Under the pieces are notes generated by a model. That model was given only the letters and a program-made list of their open reading frames with translations. It was not told where the DNA came from and searched no databases. Both the position numbers and the translations under genes were made by a program. 64,000 bases of DNA from CAZPQK01 sp964588695 (lineage in GTDB: Bacteria; Krumholzibacteriota; Krumholzibacteriia; WVZY01; JAKEHA01), in assembly GCA_964588695.1 (NCBI GenBank), contig CAZPQK010000006.1, positions 186,001-250,000 on the forward strand, in the 5' to 3' direction. Of the stretch, positions 1 through 8,492 are shown in pieces. The first letter of the stretch is position 1. Every line of letters begins with the position of its first letter.

Positions 1-1
1 C

Positions 2-133
2 GACGCTGGGTTCTGCTGGTATGAGTGCGGATGCAACGGCGTTCCGATGAAATGTTGTTACGGACCGTACGGCGTCGCGTGTAAGCCCGACCCGAACGCT
101 CCAATTCAGTGTCCGCAAGTATCGGACTGCTAG
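2..133 (+). CDS. C-terminal fragment of a Cys-rich small protein
   Basis: The gene is cut by the left window edge, so only the last 43 residues are visible, ending in TAG. The fragment has eight cysteines, including a CC pair and a CGC motif, and ends in Cys. The spacing is typical of a disulfide-rich secreted peptide or a small metal-binding domain, but no family is recognised. A hairpin follows, and then, 60 bp downstream on the same strand, an exported redoxin with a CAPC active site. That neighbour suggests a thiol-related partnership, which is inference. The frame is open from the first base of the window and carries no visible start. Confidence 0.55.
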   Translation, partial: DAGFCWYECGCNGVPMKCCYGPYGVACKPDPNAPIQCPQVSDC

Positions 134-143
134 ACCTGGTAAC

Positions 144-172
144 GGGCGGTCGGTGTTTGTCACCGGCCGCCC
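144..172 (+). terminator. Hairpin between Cys-rich gene and redoxin
   Basis: A 12-bp stem (GGGCGGTCGGTG with CACCGGCCGCCC, one G-U) encloses a 5-nt loop. There is no T-run after it, so it may be an intercistronic stabilising or processing hairpin rather than a Rho-independent terminator. Confidence 0.5.
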
Positions 173-193
173 ACTTCGTGAAGGTTTGAACTC

Positions 194-736
194 GTGAAAA
201 AAATAATCATCGGACTAACAGCTCTGGCCGCGACGCTGGTTCTGGGTGTCGTGATTGGTCAGGTGCTCTCGCTTCAATCGCAACGGCAGCAGTTTGCACA
301 GGTCAAAGCGAGTGCGCCCCGACCGACGTTTAAGCTCGACGATCCGTTTCCGTCGGTGGACCTCTCCATCGGCGACGAGGCGTTCGTACTAACCGACGAG
401 TTATTAACCGAAGGCGCAGTGGTGTTGTTTATGGACCTCGACTGTGCACCGTGTACCGAGTTGGCCCGGCAATGGGACGAAGCCGTAACTGGCGGGGAAG
501 TCGCGGCGGGTCGCGTATTTGGCATCACCGCCTATCCCGAAGAAGCGATTACAGCCTACCGTAACGACAACGACATCAAACTTCCGATCTATCACGACTA
601 CGACAACGTGTTCATGCACGACTACGACGTTCGCGTGTTTCCCACCGAAGTCATCGTCAGCGCTGACGGCAACGTAGTCTCGATCCGCAACGAGTCGAAT
701 CGGTACCGCGGCGAAAGCGTGTTCGGCGACGACTAG
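194..736 (+). CDS. Membrane-anchored thioredoxin-like (TlpA/redoxin) protein
   Basis: This 180-residue protein starts with Met-Lys-Lys and a hydrophobic stretch at residues 4-25, so it is probably exported and anchored. The thioredoxin-like domain follows. Its active site is CAPC at C84 and C87, after the beta-strand VVLFMDLD, and a cis-proline-like VFPT lies near P150. The family reduces disulfides or carries thiols in the periplasm. It lies 60 bp downstream of the Cys-rich fragment at the window edge and convergent with the SGNH hydrolase. The substrate is unknown. A role with the Cys-rich neighbour is inferred from proximity only. Confidence 0.8.
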   Translation: MKKIIIGLTALAATLVLGVVIGQVLSLQSQRQQFAQVKASAPRPTFKLDDPFPSVDLSIGDEAFVLTDELLTEGAVVLFMDLDCAPCTELARQWDEAVTGGEVAAGRVFGITAYPEEAITAYRNDNDIKLPIYHDYDNVFMHDYDVRVFPTEVIVSADGNVVSIRNESNRYRGESVFGDD

Positions 737-739
737 TTG

Positions 740-1864
740 TTAGTCAGCGGCGGGCGCCAAAGTGTGTTTGGCGATGATTCTGGCCAACCCGCTCCCCGCG
801 GTTTCCGCGCCTTTCACGTTAAAGTGGCAGTCGTCGTAGAAGTATTCCAGTGACTTGGGCGCTTCGCGGTCAAGGTCGTAGCACGGGGCGGAGATACTGG
901 TCGCGATAGCGCGCATCGCGTTGTTGTATTGTCCGAGCGCCGCATCCATCGCGACTTCGTCGTAGGTGACCCCGTTCCACAATCGCATCCAATGCCAGTC
1001 CCGTGCGTTTTCGTCGACAGAACTGTTCCAGGTGGTGGCCTGCGTTACCAACACGATGTCTGCTCCGGCAGACCGAACCAGCGCGGCAATGCTGTGCAGA
1101 TTGCGAGCGTAGCTGCTGAGGTGTGTGCGTGGTGCGGCGTTGGTTCTGGGCGCGTCCAGCTGCAGGCCTACGTTGTGGCGGTAGTGCGACTTTGGTCGAA
1201 AGAACAGCCGCGTTTGCCATTGGTCGGGCGATACACGCTGCTTGAAGTAGTAAGCGCGTCGCACGACTTGAAGCGCCATCGCGGCGGTTTTGGTACGCGA
1301 ATGTGTTGGCGCGCGTGACCTGGTTGCATAGTGCAAGTAATCGTGACCGGTCATCGCTTGAATCAGGTCGTTGATGCCACAGAACACCACCACAACATCT
1401 GGTTCTAAGTGAACCAGTCGCTGCGCGATCAGCGCGATGTGATCGTCACTCGCCATCCCCGACCCGCCGGTATTGTAAACGTGAATGTTGTTGTCGCCAG
1501 TCAGTTGACGCAGGTGCCGTTGGGTAACCGCGCCCAGTTCCACGCTGTCGTCCAGGTACAAGCACTCGGTGGTGCTCCCTCCCACCAGAAACACACGGGT
1601 TTCGTCTTGAGGTTTGGGGATCAAGAGACTGTCGCCACGAAAGCCCAGGTTGTTAGTGGTGAATCTGGCTTTCCCGGCCATACCCGGCAGTCCGTATTCG
1701 ACTTCGGTGTGAAAGTTACTGTTACGGGCGTGCTCGCTGCGGATATAGCGATTGATCGATGGGCTTCTTAATTGCTCGACGGTGTAAGGGTTGGGGACTG
1801 GGGCAAGCAAGGCCAGGCCGATCTCTGCGATCACAAGCAAAACCGTGGCAACCATTGCGATCAC
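740..1864 (-). CDS. SGNH/GDSL-family hydrolase with N-terminal membrane anchor
   Basis: The SGNH fold is shown by block I VGGSTTE (nucleophile S97), an oxyanion Gly in YNTGGSG, block III CGINDL (N165), and block V DDCHF (D344, H347). The family hydrolyses or transfers acyl esters on lipids or surface sugars, probably on the periplasmic side. The first 20 residues form a membrane segment. The coordinates use a GTG start. The frame continues upstream to a CTG at 1898-1900, preceded by AAGGGG at 1906-1911, which would add a Lys/Arg-containing start to the anchor and may be the real start. The gene ends 3 bp from the convergent redoxin gene. No substrate can be assigned. Confidence 0.8.
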   Translation of the reverse strand: MIAMVATVLLVIAEIGLALLAPVPNPYTVEQLRSPSINRYIRSEHARNSNFHTEVEYGLPGMAGKARFTTNNLGFRGDSLLIPKPQDETRVFLVGGSTTECLYLDDSVELGAVTQRHLRQLTGDNNIHVYNTGGSGMASDDHIALIAQRLVHLEPDVVVVFCGINDLIQAMTGHDYLHYATRSRAPTHSRTKTAAMALQVVRRAYYFKQRVSPDQWQTRLFFRPKSHYRHNVGLQLDAPRTNAAPRTHLSSYARNLHSIAALVRSAGADIVLVTQATTWNSSVDENARDWHWMRLWNGVTYDEVAMDAALGQYNNAMRAIATSISAPCYDLDREAPKSLEYFYDDCHFNVKGAETAGSGLARIIAKHTLAPAAD

Positions 1865-1990
1865 CAGTAAGCCCAGCGCGAGAAAGCGATTCGGTTTCAG
1901 CGTAGCCCCTTATTGATTGCCCCGTTGGAAGTGGCTTGCATTATAGCACGTCGAAAAATAATCGATGCAGGGGTTAGCCACCCGGGCAGC

Positions 1991-2023
1991 AAAAAGCCCC
2001 GGCCGTTTTCACGACCGGGGCTC
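1991..2023 (-). terminator. Rho-independent terminator of the secreted protease gene
   Basis: Read on the minus strand, AGCCCCGGTCG and CGGCCGGGGCT pair and are followed by TTTTT, shortly after the stop codon at 2047. Confidence 0.85.
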
Positions 2024-2046
2024 TTTAGCTTGGCATTACGCGCTGC

Positions 2047-5019
2047 TTACTTAAGCATCACCATCTTCTTGGTGAGGACGCGGTTACCCACCGTCAAGCG
2101 GTAGAAGTACAGACCGCTAGCGGCACGGTTGCCGTTGTTGTCGATGCCGTTCCACGTTTCGGCGAACTTGCCGGCTACCCGGTTTTCGCTCACCAGCGTG
2201 CTAACCAATCGGCCAGCGACGTCGTAGATCTTCAGCGACACAAACGAGTTATCCGGAACCGTAAACCCAATCGTCGTGGTCGGGTTAAACGGGTTCGGAT
2301 GGTTCTGGTCGAGTGCCAGCTGCAGCGACTTCGTGGTCACCAGAGCTTCCGGCGAGTAGGCCGGTTCGCCATCGAGGGTGATCACAACGACGCGGTAGCC
2401 ATACTTGGTACCCGGCAGAGCGGTGGCATCGTCGTAGCTACGGGCATCCGAGTTCAAGCGCTCGGTGTTGACCGTTACGAAGTTGCCATTGCCGCTGCGA
2501 CGCTGTACGTGGAAGCCCACGAGAACGTCGCCGGTTACTGCGACATCCCAGCTCACGTTAACCTTGCCGTCGAGTGCTTCCGCGTCGAAGGCCTGGAACG
2601 TGGTCGGAACCGGGTTGTCGACCCAGGATGCCAGACCAGCGATCGCACCAATGGAGCCGGTGGGACCAATTACGGTTCCCGAACCGTCTACCTGGCTGAT
2701 GCGAATCAGGTCGTTGGCACCGCCACCGCCACCCTTGGAACCGTAAAGGTTACCAAGCATGTCGAACTTGATGTCCGGAGTAGCGCCGCCAAGGCCGGTG
2801 GTACCAACCAGGGTTGCCGCGCCGGAGCCGGTGTCGATGGTGTAGATACCGTCGGCGTTAACTGCGCCGAAGCCACCAACCGATGCCCACAGCTGTCCGG
2901 AGACAGGGTGGAATGCCATACCGGCGATGATGTCGCCAGTCGGGCCAATAACGGTGGTCGCACCTGTGTTGGTGTCGATGGTACGCAGACTGTAGTCCGG
3001 CGCGTCGAATCCAACACCGTACAACGTACCGGCTGCATCAAACGCGATAGCGTCGATGAAGTCGATGTCCGTCGTGGTCTGGAAGAACGCTTGACCAGTG
3101 ACTGCGTCGATACGATACAGGCTGCCGGTGATCCGCTCGGTGCACCAGATGTTACCGGTCGGGTCAATCGCCAGGCCGGGCGCGCCGCCCAGTCCGGTCG
3201 GGCCCACCAGCGTGGCTGCGCCGGTTACCGGATCGATCGTGTAGAAGTTACCACCGTCGTTACCACCGCCGGTTGCGTAGCAGACGTTCATCTGCGCCGG
3301 GTTGATGGTCGGCGAGAAATCTTCGCACGGATCGAAAGCAAAGCTGCCCGCGTCGAGGTCGTTGTCGGCCGCGTCGAACAACTCGTAAACCGCGTCACCC
3401 GGAGCGCCGCTGATGGGTTGTGCAGCAGCCGTCAGGTCGATTTCGCCAGGATCGCTGGCCAAACCGTTACCGATCGAGCTACCCGCCAAACCGTCGGTGG
3501 CGTCAATGGTGCCGTAGTCGATGCTGTAGCTATCGTCGTCGTTCAGCGTAATGGTGAACGTATTGACGTTGGTCGTGCCGTACTCGGGCACGCTGTCGTA
3601 GATAATCGAGAACGACGTACCACCGTCAAAGAACGAAATGCTACCACCGGCCGTCGGGTTCAAGTCATCCCACAGACCGGCGATACGCGGAGCATCGGCC
3701 AGAAGGTCTGCAACCGATTCCGAAAGGTCGGTGTCGCCTGCGCCAAACGTGACGTAGCCGTTAGAACCAACCCACACCGAGGTGTACTCGGTGCCGCAGA
3801 ACGTAAACGGGAACGGAAGCGGGATTTCCTGGCTGTCGTCATCGCCGAGGTTAAGTTCGACGTTGAAGATGATGTCAGCCGTTTCCGGAGCGCCAGCCGC
3901 CACGGTAATCGCGGTGGCCGCACACTTGTCGTCGACACCCGAATCTGCGCTCTCGTCAACACCGTTCCAGAACTCTTCCGGGCCGGGAAGGGCTGCGGGA
4001 GTCGTACTGAAACCACCGGCAATGATGTCCTGGACGTAGATGACGTAATCTGCGCCCGGGGTTAGACCGGTAAAGTGATAACGACCGTCGGGGCCGAGGC
4101 CGCCTTGGGTGAAATCACCGGAGACGTGCGAAGCACAGTCGCCAAACGGGTCGGCAACGTTACGTGCAACAACGTTGATACCGGTAATTTCGGTAACGCC
4201 GTCGGACAAGTAAATGACACCCGAGATCTCACCGTGCGAAGCCGGGTAACCCGGAGCCGGATAGATGTCGGATAGCGAACTCATGTCGTCGATCAAGTCG
4301 ACCGTACCCTGAACCACACCGGAACCGGTGCCGACAGACGGGTCGATGAACGGGTACATGGTTTCGATGTCGGGAATACCCGGGGCGCCGCCGTACGGAA
4401 GCGCACAGCCGACGGGACCAAGGTCATCGCCGAAGAACAGAATGTTACCGTTCGTCTGCGTGTGAGCCAGGTTAATCCCGTGACCCATTTCGTGGGTAAA
4501 CACGCCTTGCCAGTCGAAGCCGCCAGCATCGCCCGGATCCACCGTCGTGCCGTTAAGCACCATGTAGGATTCGTCGATTGCGACTCCGGTTGCGAACTCC
4601 GGCGTCGAGAAACCGAGTACGCCCGGACCGGCGAGTGCTGCGGTAATTGCGCCATCGCTATCGTAGATAACGTGGTAGCCACCGCCGTTAAACACACCGA
4701 TCACGCTGCCAAAGTTTCCGCCGTTGATCTCTGGTAGCCCAACGGTACCAAAGTCGCCAGCGACAGCGGCGGAGAACGACGATGTCGCAACTCCAGACCA
4801 CTCGGCAGCGGCGTCGGCCATACGAGCGTCGGCTTCTGCGTTGGTAACCGGGCCAGTCGTCGAGAACGTGGCGTCAAGGTCGGTGTAAATAGACACCGGT
4901 CCAGGCCACGCATACGGGGTTTGCGTTGCCGGATCAAAGATCAGCAACGGACCTGCCGCGAACGACGACGTTGTCACCACGAAGGTGAGAAGCATTGCAA
5001 GCGATAGTAGTCTTTTCAT
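2047..5019 (-). CDS. Secreted zinc-metalloprotease-like multidomain protein with sorting domain
   Basis: This 990-residue exported protein has a signal peptide at residues 1-22. A matrixin-like zinc motif, HEMGHGINLAH, carries the ligands H176, H180 and H186 and the catalytic E177. It is followed by a carboxypeptidase-regulatory-like region, a beta-propeller-like repeat region (about 600-800; repeated TIDxxTGAATxxGPTG units), a fibronectin-III-like domain and a C-terminal NPFNPTTTIGF sorting domain ending KKMVMLK. The chosen start is the ATG at 5017-5019, which has AGGAGG at 5028-5033 with 8-nt spacing; a GTG 9 bases upstream would overlap that site. It follows the 5032 gene, whose stop codon lies inside this ribosome site. 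It is likely exported to the cell surface or medium. Its substrate is unknown. Confidence 0.85.
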   Translation of the reverse strand: MKRLLSLAMLLTFVVTTSSFAAGPLLIFDPATQTPYAWPGPVSIYTDLDATFSTTGPVTNAEADARMADAAAEWSGVATSSFSAAVAGDFGTVGLPEINGGNFGSVIGVFNGGGYHVIYDSDGAITAALAGPGVLGFSTPEFATGVAIDESYMVLNGTTVDPGDAGGFDWQGVFTHEMGHGINLAHTQTNGNILFFGDDLGPVGCALPYGGAPGIPDIETMYPFIDPSVGTGSGVVQGTVDLIDDMSSLSDIYPAPGYPASHGEISGVIYLSDGVTEITGINVVARNVADPFGDCASHVSGDFTQGGLGPDGRYHFTGLTPGADYVIYVQDIIAGGFSTTPAALPGPEEFWNGVDESADSGVDDKCAATAITVAAGAPETADIIFNVELNLGDDDSQEIPLPFPFTFCGTEYTSVWVGSNGYVTFGAGDTDLSESVADLLADAPRIAGLWDDLNPTAGGSISFFDGGTSFSIIYDSVPEYGTTNVNTFTITLNDDDSYSIDYGTIDATDGLAGSSIGNGLASDPGEIDLTAAAQPISGAPGDAVYELFDAADNDLDAGSFAFDPCEDFSPTINPAQMNVCYATGGGNDGGNFYTIDPVTGAATLVGPTGLGGAPGLAIDPTGNIWCTERITGSLYRIDAVTGQAFFQTTTDIDFIDAIAFDAAGTLYGVGFDAPDYSLRTIDTNTGATTVIGPTGDIIAGMAFHPVSGQLWASVGGFGAVNADGIYTIDTGSGAATLVGTTGLGGATPDIKFDMLGNLYGSKGGGGGANDLIRISQVDGSGTVIGPTGSIGAIAGLASWVDNPVPTTFQAFDAEALDGKVNVSWDVAVTGDVLVGFHVQRRSGNGNFVTVNTERLNSDARSYDDATALPGTKYGYRVVVITLDGEPAYSPEALVTTKSLQLALDQNHPNPFNPTTTIGFTVPDNSFVSLKIYDVAGRLVSTLVSENRVAGKFAETWNGIDNNGNRAASGLYFYRLTVGNRVLTKKMVMLK

Positions 5020-5031
5020 GTTTCCCACCTC

Positions 5032-5655
5032 CTAGTTTTCTGTGAACCAGTCATTATCGACAGCCTTGCGCACGAAGTCGGTAAACAGACTCGTAGGCGC
5101 CGGACCTTTCTTGGACTGAAGCATTTTGGCTTCGTCGGCCGAAAGGAGCGAGGGGTCAATATTGACGTTGTGAAAAAGACCGGCGTTGTCGACTGGGTTA
5201 GTAATCGTTTCGCCGGAAATTACGAATTTACCTTGCATCAAACCGGTGGCGGACTCGAAGCCGAGCGAAGTCTTTGCGTACAAGAACAGTACGACGTCTT
5301 CGCCTTGCTTAAAGCGCGGGAACCCATCCGGCGATACGCCGATGTAGGTTCGTCCGCCGACTTCACGCGGTTTATCCAGGCCGAACTGCCGAAACGTGTA
5401 CGTGCCCTTCGCGTTGCCCTTGAGCTGCTGGGCAATCGCGACGGTAACGTCGGTATAAGGCAGGTTGTTGGCGTCAAAACCGTCGGTAACATTAACGACT
5501 TGACCAATCACGATGTTCTTCGAGTTGTTGATCAGATCGCCAACGTTCATGGCTTTAACGCTCGTTGCTTCGACGGCTGGTGTGAGCAGTGCCACTGTGG
5601 CCACCAGAATCGTGCCGAAGGCGAGTGTCTTAAAGTTGTTTCCCAACACTTTCAT
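5032..5655 (-). CDS. Exported protein of unknown function, first gene of metalloprotease operon
   Basis: It encodes about 207 residues with a signal peptide (MKVLGNNFKT then a hydrophobic stretch ending VEATS). The mature part reads as a compact beta-rich domain (IVIGQVVNVTDGF, VVLFLYAKTSLGF, MQGKFVISG), which I do not recognise beyond a general resemblance to exported proteins found beside metalloproteases. The start is the ATG at 5653-5655 with GGAGG 12 nt upstream; the open frame extends further but without a signal-like start. Its TAG at 5032-5034 overlaps the AGGAGG of the protease gene, so the two are probably translationally coupled and work together, perhaps as partner or inhibitor (inference). 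Confidence 0.7.
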   Translation of the reverse strand: MKVLGNNFKTLAFGTILVATVALLTPAVEATSVKAMNVGDLINNSKNIVIGQVVNVTDGFDANNLPYTDVTVAIAQQLKGNAKGTYTFRQFGLDKPREVGGRTYIGVSPDGFPRFKQGEDVVLFLYAKTSLGFESATGLMQGKFVISGETITNPVDNAGLFHNVNIDPSLLSADEAKMLQSKKGPAPTSLFTDFVRKAVDNDWFTEN

Positions 5656-6128
5656 AGACTCTCTGCACCTCCAGAGTGGGTGGGAAGCGTTGTTTTGATT
5701 GAGTGCACTCAAATGAGTTGTTCCGCACGATGACATCTCCGCTGGGACAGCGGGCGAGGCCCGACCCTGCCGATCGACGGGAACTGCTAGGTCGACTAGC
5801 GTGGTGATGTGAGGAAATACTCAGGATACGTACGCACGCTCATAGAGCGCGCGCAGAAGCGGGGAGCCGTTTTTTGTTTTTCATGATGTCCGGACAGACC
5901 CTCCGCGACACTTATTTATACCACGTTGATAAGCGCAGCGTCAATCGCCCGAAAATGCTCGAACTCGGTGGCGAAACGGCTGTTGTGCGCTCTGATGGTG
6001 GGGGCTTTTGCCGCGTCGATATGCGGCAAATGAAAGGGGTAAAAAGAGTAGTTTTGCGTAGATTTGTTGTCAAGAAAACAGGACGGCGTGATGCGCGGGG
6101 AAGGTGCGGACGCAGATCGCTAAATTCA
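5656..6128. other. Intergenic region, no gene seen
   Basis: No credible coding frame is seen; an open plus-strand frame here runs into the kinase gene antisense. It contains a perfect 8-bp stem (TTTGCCGC 6007-6014, GCGGCAAA 6023-6030) without a T-run. A weak minus-strand promoter candidate also lies here (TTGACA at 6068-6073, 17 bp, TACTCT at 6045-6050) and could serve the 5032/2047 operon through a long leader. Confidence 0.4.
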
Positions 6129-7262
6129 TTATCCCCGGCGCAACACCACCGAAACTTCGGCGCCGTTGGTTTCGCTGACATCAATCCACATGGTGCCGCC
6201 GGAAAGCTCGACCACCCGCTGAACGATCGCCAGGCCTAAGCCCAGACCGCGGTGATGACGGGTCATGTGGTCTTCGCCCTGTTGGAACGGTTGCACCATT
6301 TCGTGGCGGCTCTCTTCTTTGAATCCGGGGCCGCCGTCGCTCACCCAGATGTGTACCCAAGTTGCATCCGCGTCGAGTTCGTTGTCGGTGAGCCGTTCCG
6401 AAGCCGCAGGAAGATTGGAAAGATCGAACGACGACGCGCCAACTTTTAGCTGTTTGCCACCGGCAAACTTCACGACGTTGTCGACCAGTTGATGAATAAC
6501 GTCTTGCACGTAGTCGGCGTGGCCGATGCACACCAGGTCGGAGTCGACATTAATGACTGCGGCGTTGTCTTCGGCGGGGAAACGCGCGTGATAGTCGTGA
6601 ACCACCGAGCGCAGCAACGGTTCGACTTCAATTCGGTCGCGCGCGCTCTCGGGGTTTTCGCGAACCAACGCCTTGAACCGCATCAGGTCGCGGATGGAAT
6701 ATTCCAGGTACTTGCACTGCTCGCGAATCATGTCCACACAGCCGGATTGCTCTTCGTCCAGCGTGCCCATTAATCCACGCTTAAGAATGTCGAGGTAGCC
6801 CTTCATTACGGTGAGCGGCGTGCGAAGTTCGTGCGACACCAGCGAAAGAAACGCGTCGCGTTCGCGATCGCTGATTGCGCGCCAGGTGACGTCTTCGACG
6901 GTAATGACCATCTGCGTATGGCTGTCGCGGATGAGTGGTTTGATGCGCAACTCGAGCGTGGCATCGTCGTGGGTGATGGTCTCGGTGCCGTCGCGCCCGT
7001 CGCGCGCTTTGGACATGAGCGATGCCAACGCGGCGTGGGCCGCGGGGACGGCGTCAAAGTTATCTATGTGGTTTCCGTGCGGCGCGTTGGGGAGTTGCAG
7101 CATCCGGCACGCGGCCGGGTTAGCAAACAGGCAGTTGCCGTCGTAGTCCGCGCGGATGATCCCGAGCGCGAGAATGTCCAGCGCGTCCGCCCATTGGGCA
7201 GACGCGTCGGTCTGGGTCGACGGCGCGTCGGTATTGTTGCCTATAGTCCCCTGGTGTTTCAT
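6129..7262 (-). CDS. PAS-domain sensor histidine kinase
   Basis: A soluble two-component kinase of about 377 residues. An N-terminal PAS-like domain (about 25-125, GIIRADYDGNCLFANPAA) is followed by a HisKA dimerisation domain with the phosphoacceptor in SLVSHELRTPL (H144), then a HATPase_c domain with N-box QLVDNVVKFA, G1 VSDGGPGF and G2 GLGLGLAIVQ. There are no membrane helices, so the signal is probably cytosolic. The ATG at 7262 is chosen; a GTG at 7304 would add 14 residues, and neither has a clear ribosome site. No response regulator is adjacent, so the partner must be elsewhere. Confidence 0.85.
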   Translation of the reverse strand: MKHQGTIGNNTDAPSTQTDASAQWADALDILALGIIRADYDGNCLFANPAACRMLQLPNAPHGNHIDNFDAVPAAHAALASLMSKARDGRDGTETITHDDATLELRIKPLIRDSHTQMVITVEDVTWRAISDRERDAFLSLVSHELRTPLTVMKGYLDILKRGLMGTLDEEQSGCVDMIREQCKYLEYSIRDLMRFKALVRENPESARDRIEVEPLLRSVVHDYHARFPAEDNAAVINVDSDLVCIGHADYVQDVIHQLVDNVVKFAGGKQLKVGASSFDLSNLPAASERLTDNELDADATWVHIWVSDGGPGFKEESRHEMVQPFQQGEDHMTRHHRGLGLGLAIVQRVVELSGGTMWIDVSETNGAEVSVVLRRG

Positions 7263-7443
7263 TGCATAAAGATTTTCGGCAGCGGGGCTTGAAGGCTTTA
7301 GCACGGCGTGACGCGGGTAACGGATTCCGCGAGATGTCCACTTCGGAGGACGTGATTGGAACGTTTTGGCAGATTGTGCCGGGTTGTGCGCGGTCCGAGT
7401 GTTCGCCGGGGGGCTAGCGGTAGTCGCGAGCCGGGGTTCCTGC

Positions 7444-7449
7444 TATATT
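7444..7449 (+). promoter_or_regulatory. Probable -10 box of the split tRNA-Arg gene
   Basis: TATATT lies 16 bp before the tRNA 5' end. No good -35 is visible at 17 bp (TAGTCG). It would still drive the interrupted 5' half. Confidence 0.4.
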
Positions 7450-7465
7450 GCCGACACACAAGGGT

Positions 7466-7504
7466 GGCCCCGTAGCTCAGCTGGATAGAGCAGCAGACTT
7501 CTAA
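7466..7504 (+). pseudogene. 5' half of interrupted tRNA-Arg(TCT)
   Basis: It holds the acceptor 5' strand GGCCCCG, T8-A9, D-arm GCTC...GAGC, anticodon 5' stem GCAGA and the whole loop CTTCTAA (anticodon TCT). What follows (GCCGAGG...) cannot pair with GCAGA and contains no T-arm, so the gene stops being a tRNA exactly after the loop. The matching 3' half is at 12497-12534. Joined, they give 77 nt with every stem paired, with one G-U in the acceptor. Confidence 0.85.
7498..7504 (+). repeat. Left attachment core (attL) CTTCTAA
   Basis: A 7-nt direct repeat identical to 12490-12496 and corresponding exactly to the tRNA anticodon loop. It is the probable strand-exchange overlap of the integrase. 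Confidence 0.75.
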
Positions 7505-7578
7505 GCCGAGGTTTTGCATCGGATAAGATGTGATGGAGCTGCGGGTTGCCGTTGATTAGAATGCATGCGAACGTCGCT

Positions 7579-7586
7579 GCGAACCG
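7579..7586 (+). repeat. GCGAACCG repeat near island left end
   Basis: Identical to the three copies upstream of the integrase. A near copy, GCGAACGT, lies at 7567-7574. Probable arm-type integrase site. Confidence 0.45.
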
Positions 7587-7680
7587 TGGATGACGAGGGC
7601 CCAACAGGGGATTCTGTTTCGTAGCTCTCGGTCGGTCGAGTGCCCACAAGAATCCCGTGTGACAACACAAGGACGCTGAG

Positions 7681-8373
7681 ATGCGTGTAGCGACAGCTCT
7701 ACAGATTCTCGGACTTTTGGTGAGCATCGTAGGTATGGCTCTCCTGTTTCTAAGGGAGCAATACGTTGCGGGAGGAGTCGTCGTGGTTGTCGCCGCATTT
7801 CTCCTCGTTTCGGTTTGGCGCACCGCGATGCTTGGTCCCCTACGGGTTCGCTCCGTGACGTACCGATATCACATCCTGGATGCCGCTGCCGAAAGAACCG
7901 AGGTTACCAAGACGAAAGTGTTGATTGCGCGTCAGAAAAACATCACGACCGTTGTGGATCGAAACATCGCGGCATCAGGTCGTGTGGAGTTTGTCCGGAG
8001 CAATCTGGGCAACATACATCCAATCAATGAGGGTGGCTCATGGACTGTGTATACGAATCTGCGCTCCGCTCTTGAGACAAACAAGGAAACGAGCCATAGT
8101 CTTGAGTATGTCGGTCATCGCTCGTTTGAAGACGAGACCGAGTCGATCGGTTGTATAGTTTCTGAAAGGGCAGACGAGGTGGTCCTTGTTGTCAGATTCC
8201 CGGAGGATCGAAAGCCCGTGCAGGCTCGTGTCTTGAAAGTCAACCGGTTCAACCAGCTGACACCGCTCGGTGAGCCCACGGTTGCGCGAGATGGCTTGGA
8301 GCTCTCGTACTCCATAACCAAGCCAAGGATTGGGCAGAAGTACCTCATTGAGTGGGACTGGTTGCCGATTTGA
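7681..8373 (+). CDS. Two-helix membrane protein of unknown function (island cargo)
   Basis: A 230-residue protein with two adjoining membrane helices (about 6-24 and 30-48), then a soluble domain of about 180 residues rich in beta-strand patterns (VEFVRSNLGNIHPINEGGSW, VVLVVRFPED), ending with a WDWLPI tail. I recognise no family. The start ATG has AAGGA 7 nt upstream. It is the first gene inside the island and is followed within 45 bp by the intact tRNA-Arg. The single-gene position and the membrane-plus-soluble-domain layout would fit a defence effector or sensor, but nothing in the sequence proves this. Confidence 0.7.
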   Translation: MRVATALQILGLLVSIVGMALLFLREQYVAGGVVVVVAAFLLVSVWRTAMLGPLRVRSVTYRYHILDAAAERTEVTKTKVLIARQKNITTVVDRNIAASGRVEFVRSNLGNIHPINEGGSWTVYTNLRSALETNKETSHSLEYVGHRSFEDETESIGCIVSERADEVVLVVRFPEDRKPVQARVLKVNRFNQLTPLGEPTVARDGLELSYSITKPRIGQKYLIEWDWLPI

Positions 8374-8415
8374 GATATCTCGAAGGACTCCGAAGAGGCG
8401 ACACGCAATAGAAGC

Positions 8416-8492
8416 GACCCTGTAGCTCAACTGGATAGAGCACCAGCCTTCTAAGCTGGATGTTGAAGGTTCAAGTCCTTCCAGGGTCGCCA
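8416..8492 (+). tRNA. tRNA-Arg(TCT), complete, carried by the island
   Basis: A 77-nt cloverleaf: acceptor GACCCTG pairs perfectly with CAGGGTC, D-arm GCTC/GAGC, anticodon stem CCAGC/GCTGG with loop CTTCTAA (anticodon TCT), T-arm GAAGG-TTCAAGT-CCTTC, discriminator G, encoded CCA. Its stems differ from those of the interrupted chromosomal tRNA, so it is a separate gene and not a recombination hybrid. It probably supplies the AGA-decoding function lost when the island split the resident gene. Confidence 0.93.

Noticed and set aside
2299..4065. Long open frame on the plus strand across the metalloprotease gene
   Set aside because: It is antisense to a gene with clear signal peptide, zinc motif and sorting domain, and its own translation is low-complexity charged sequence without any domain; it reflects codon bias.
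5874..6239. Open plus-strand frame of 121 codons in the intergenic region
   Set aside because: No ribosome site or homology-like pattern, and its end runs antisense into the histidine kinase gene.
7466..7545. Reading the left fragment as an intact tRNA-Arg
   Set aside because: The sequence after the anticodon loop cannot form the anticodon stem, T-arm or acceptor with the 5' half; only the distant 12497-12534 segment fits.
8416..8492. Island tRNA as a recombinant attachment-site hybrid
   Set aside because: All its stems pair with themselves perfectly, and its halves mismatch in the anticodon stem with either half of the split tRNA, so it is an independent gene.
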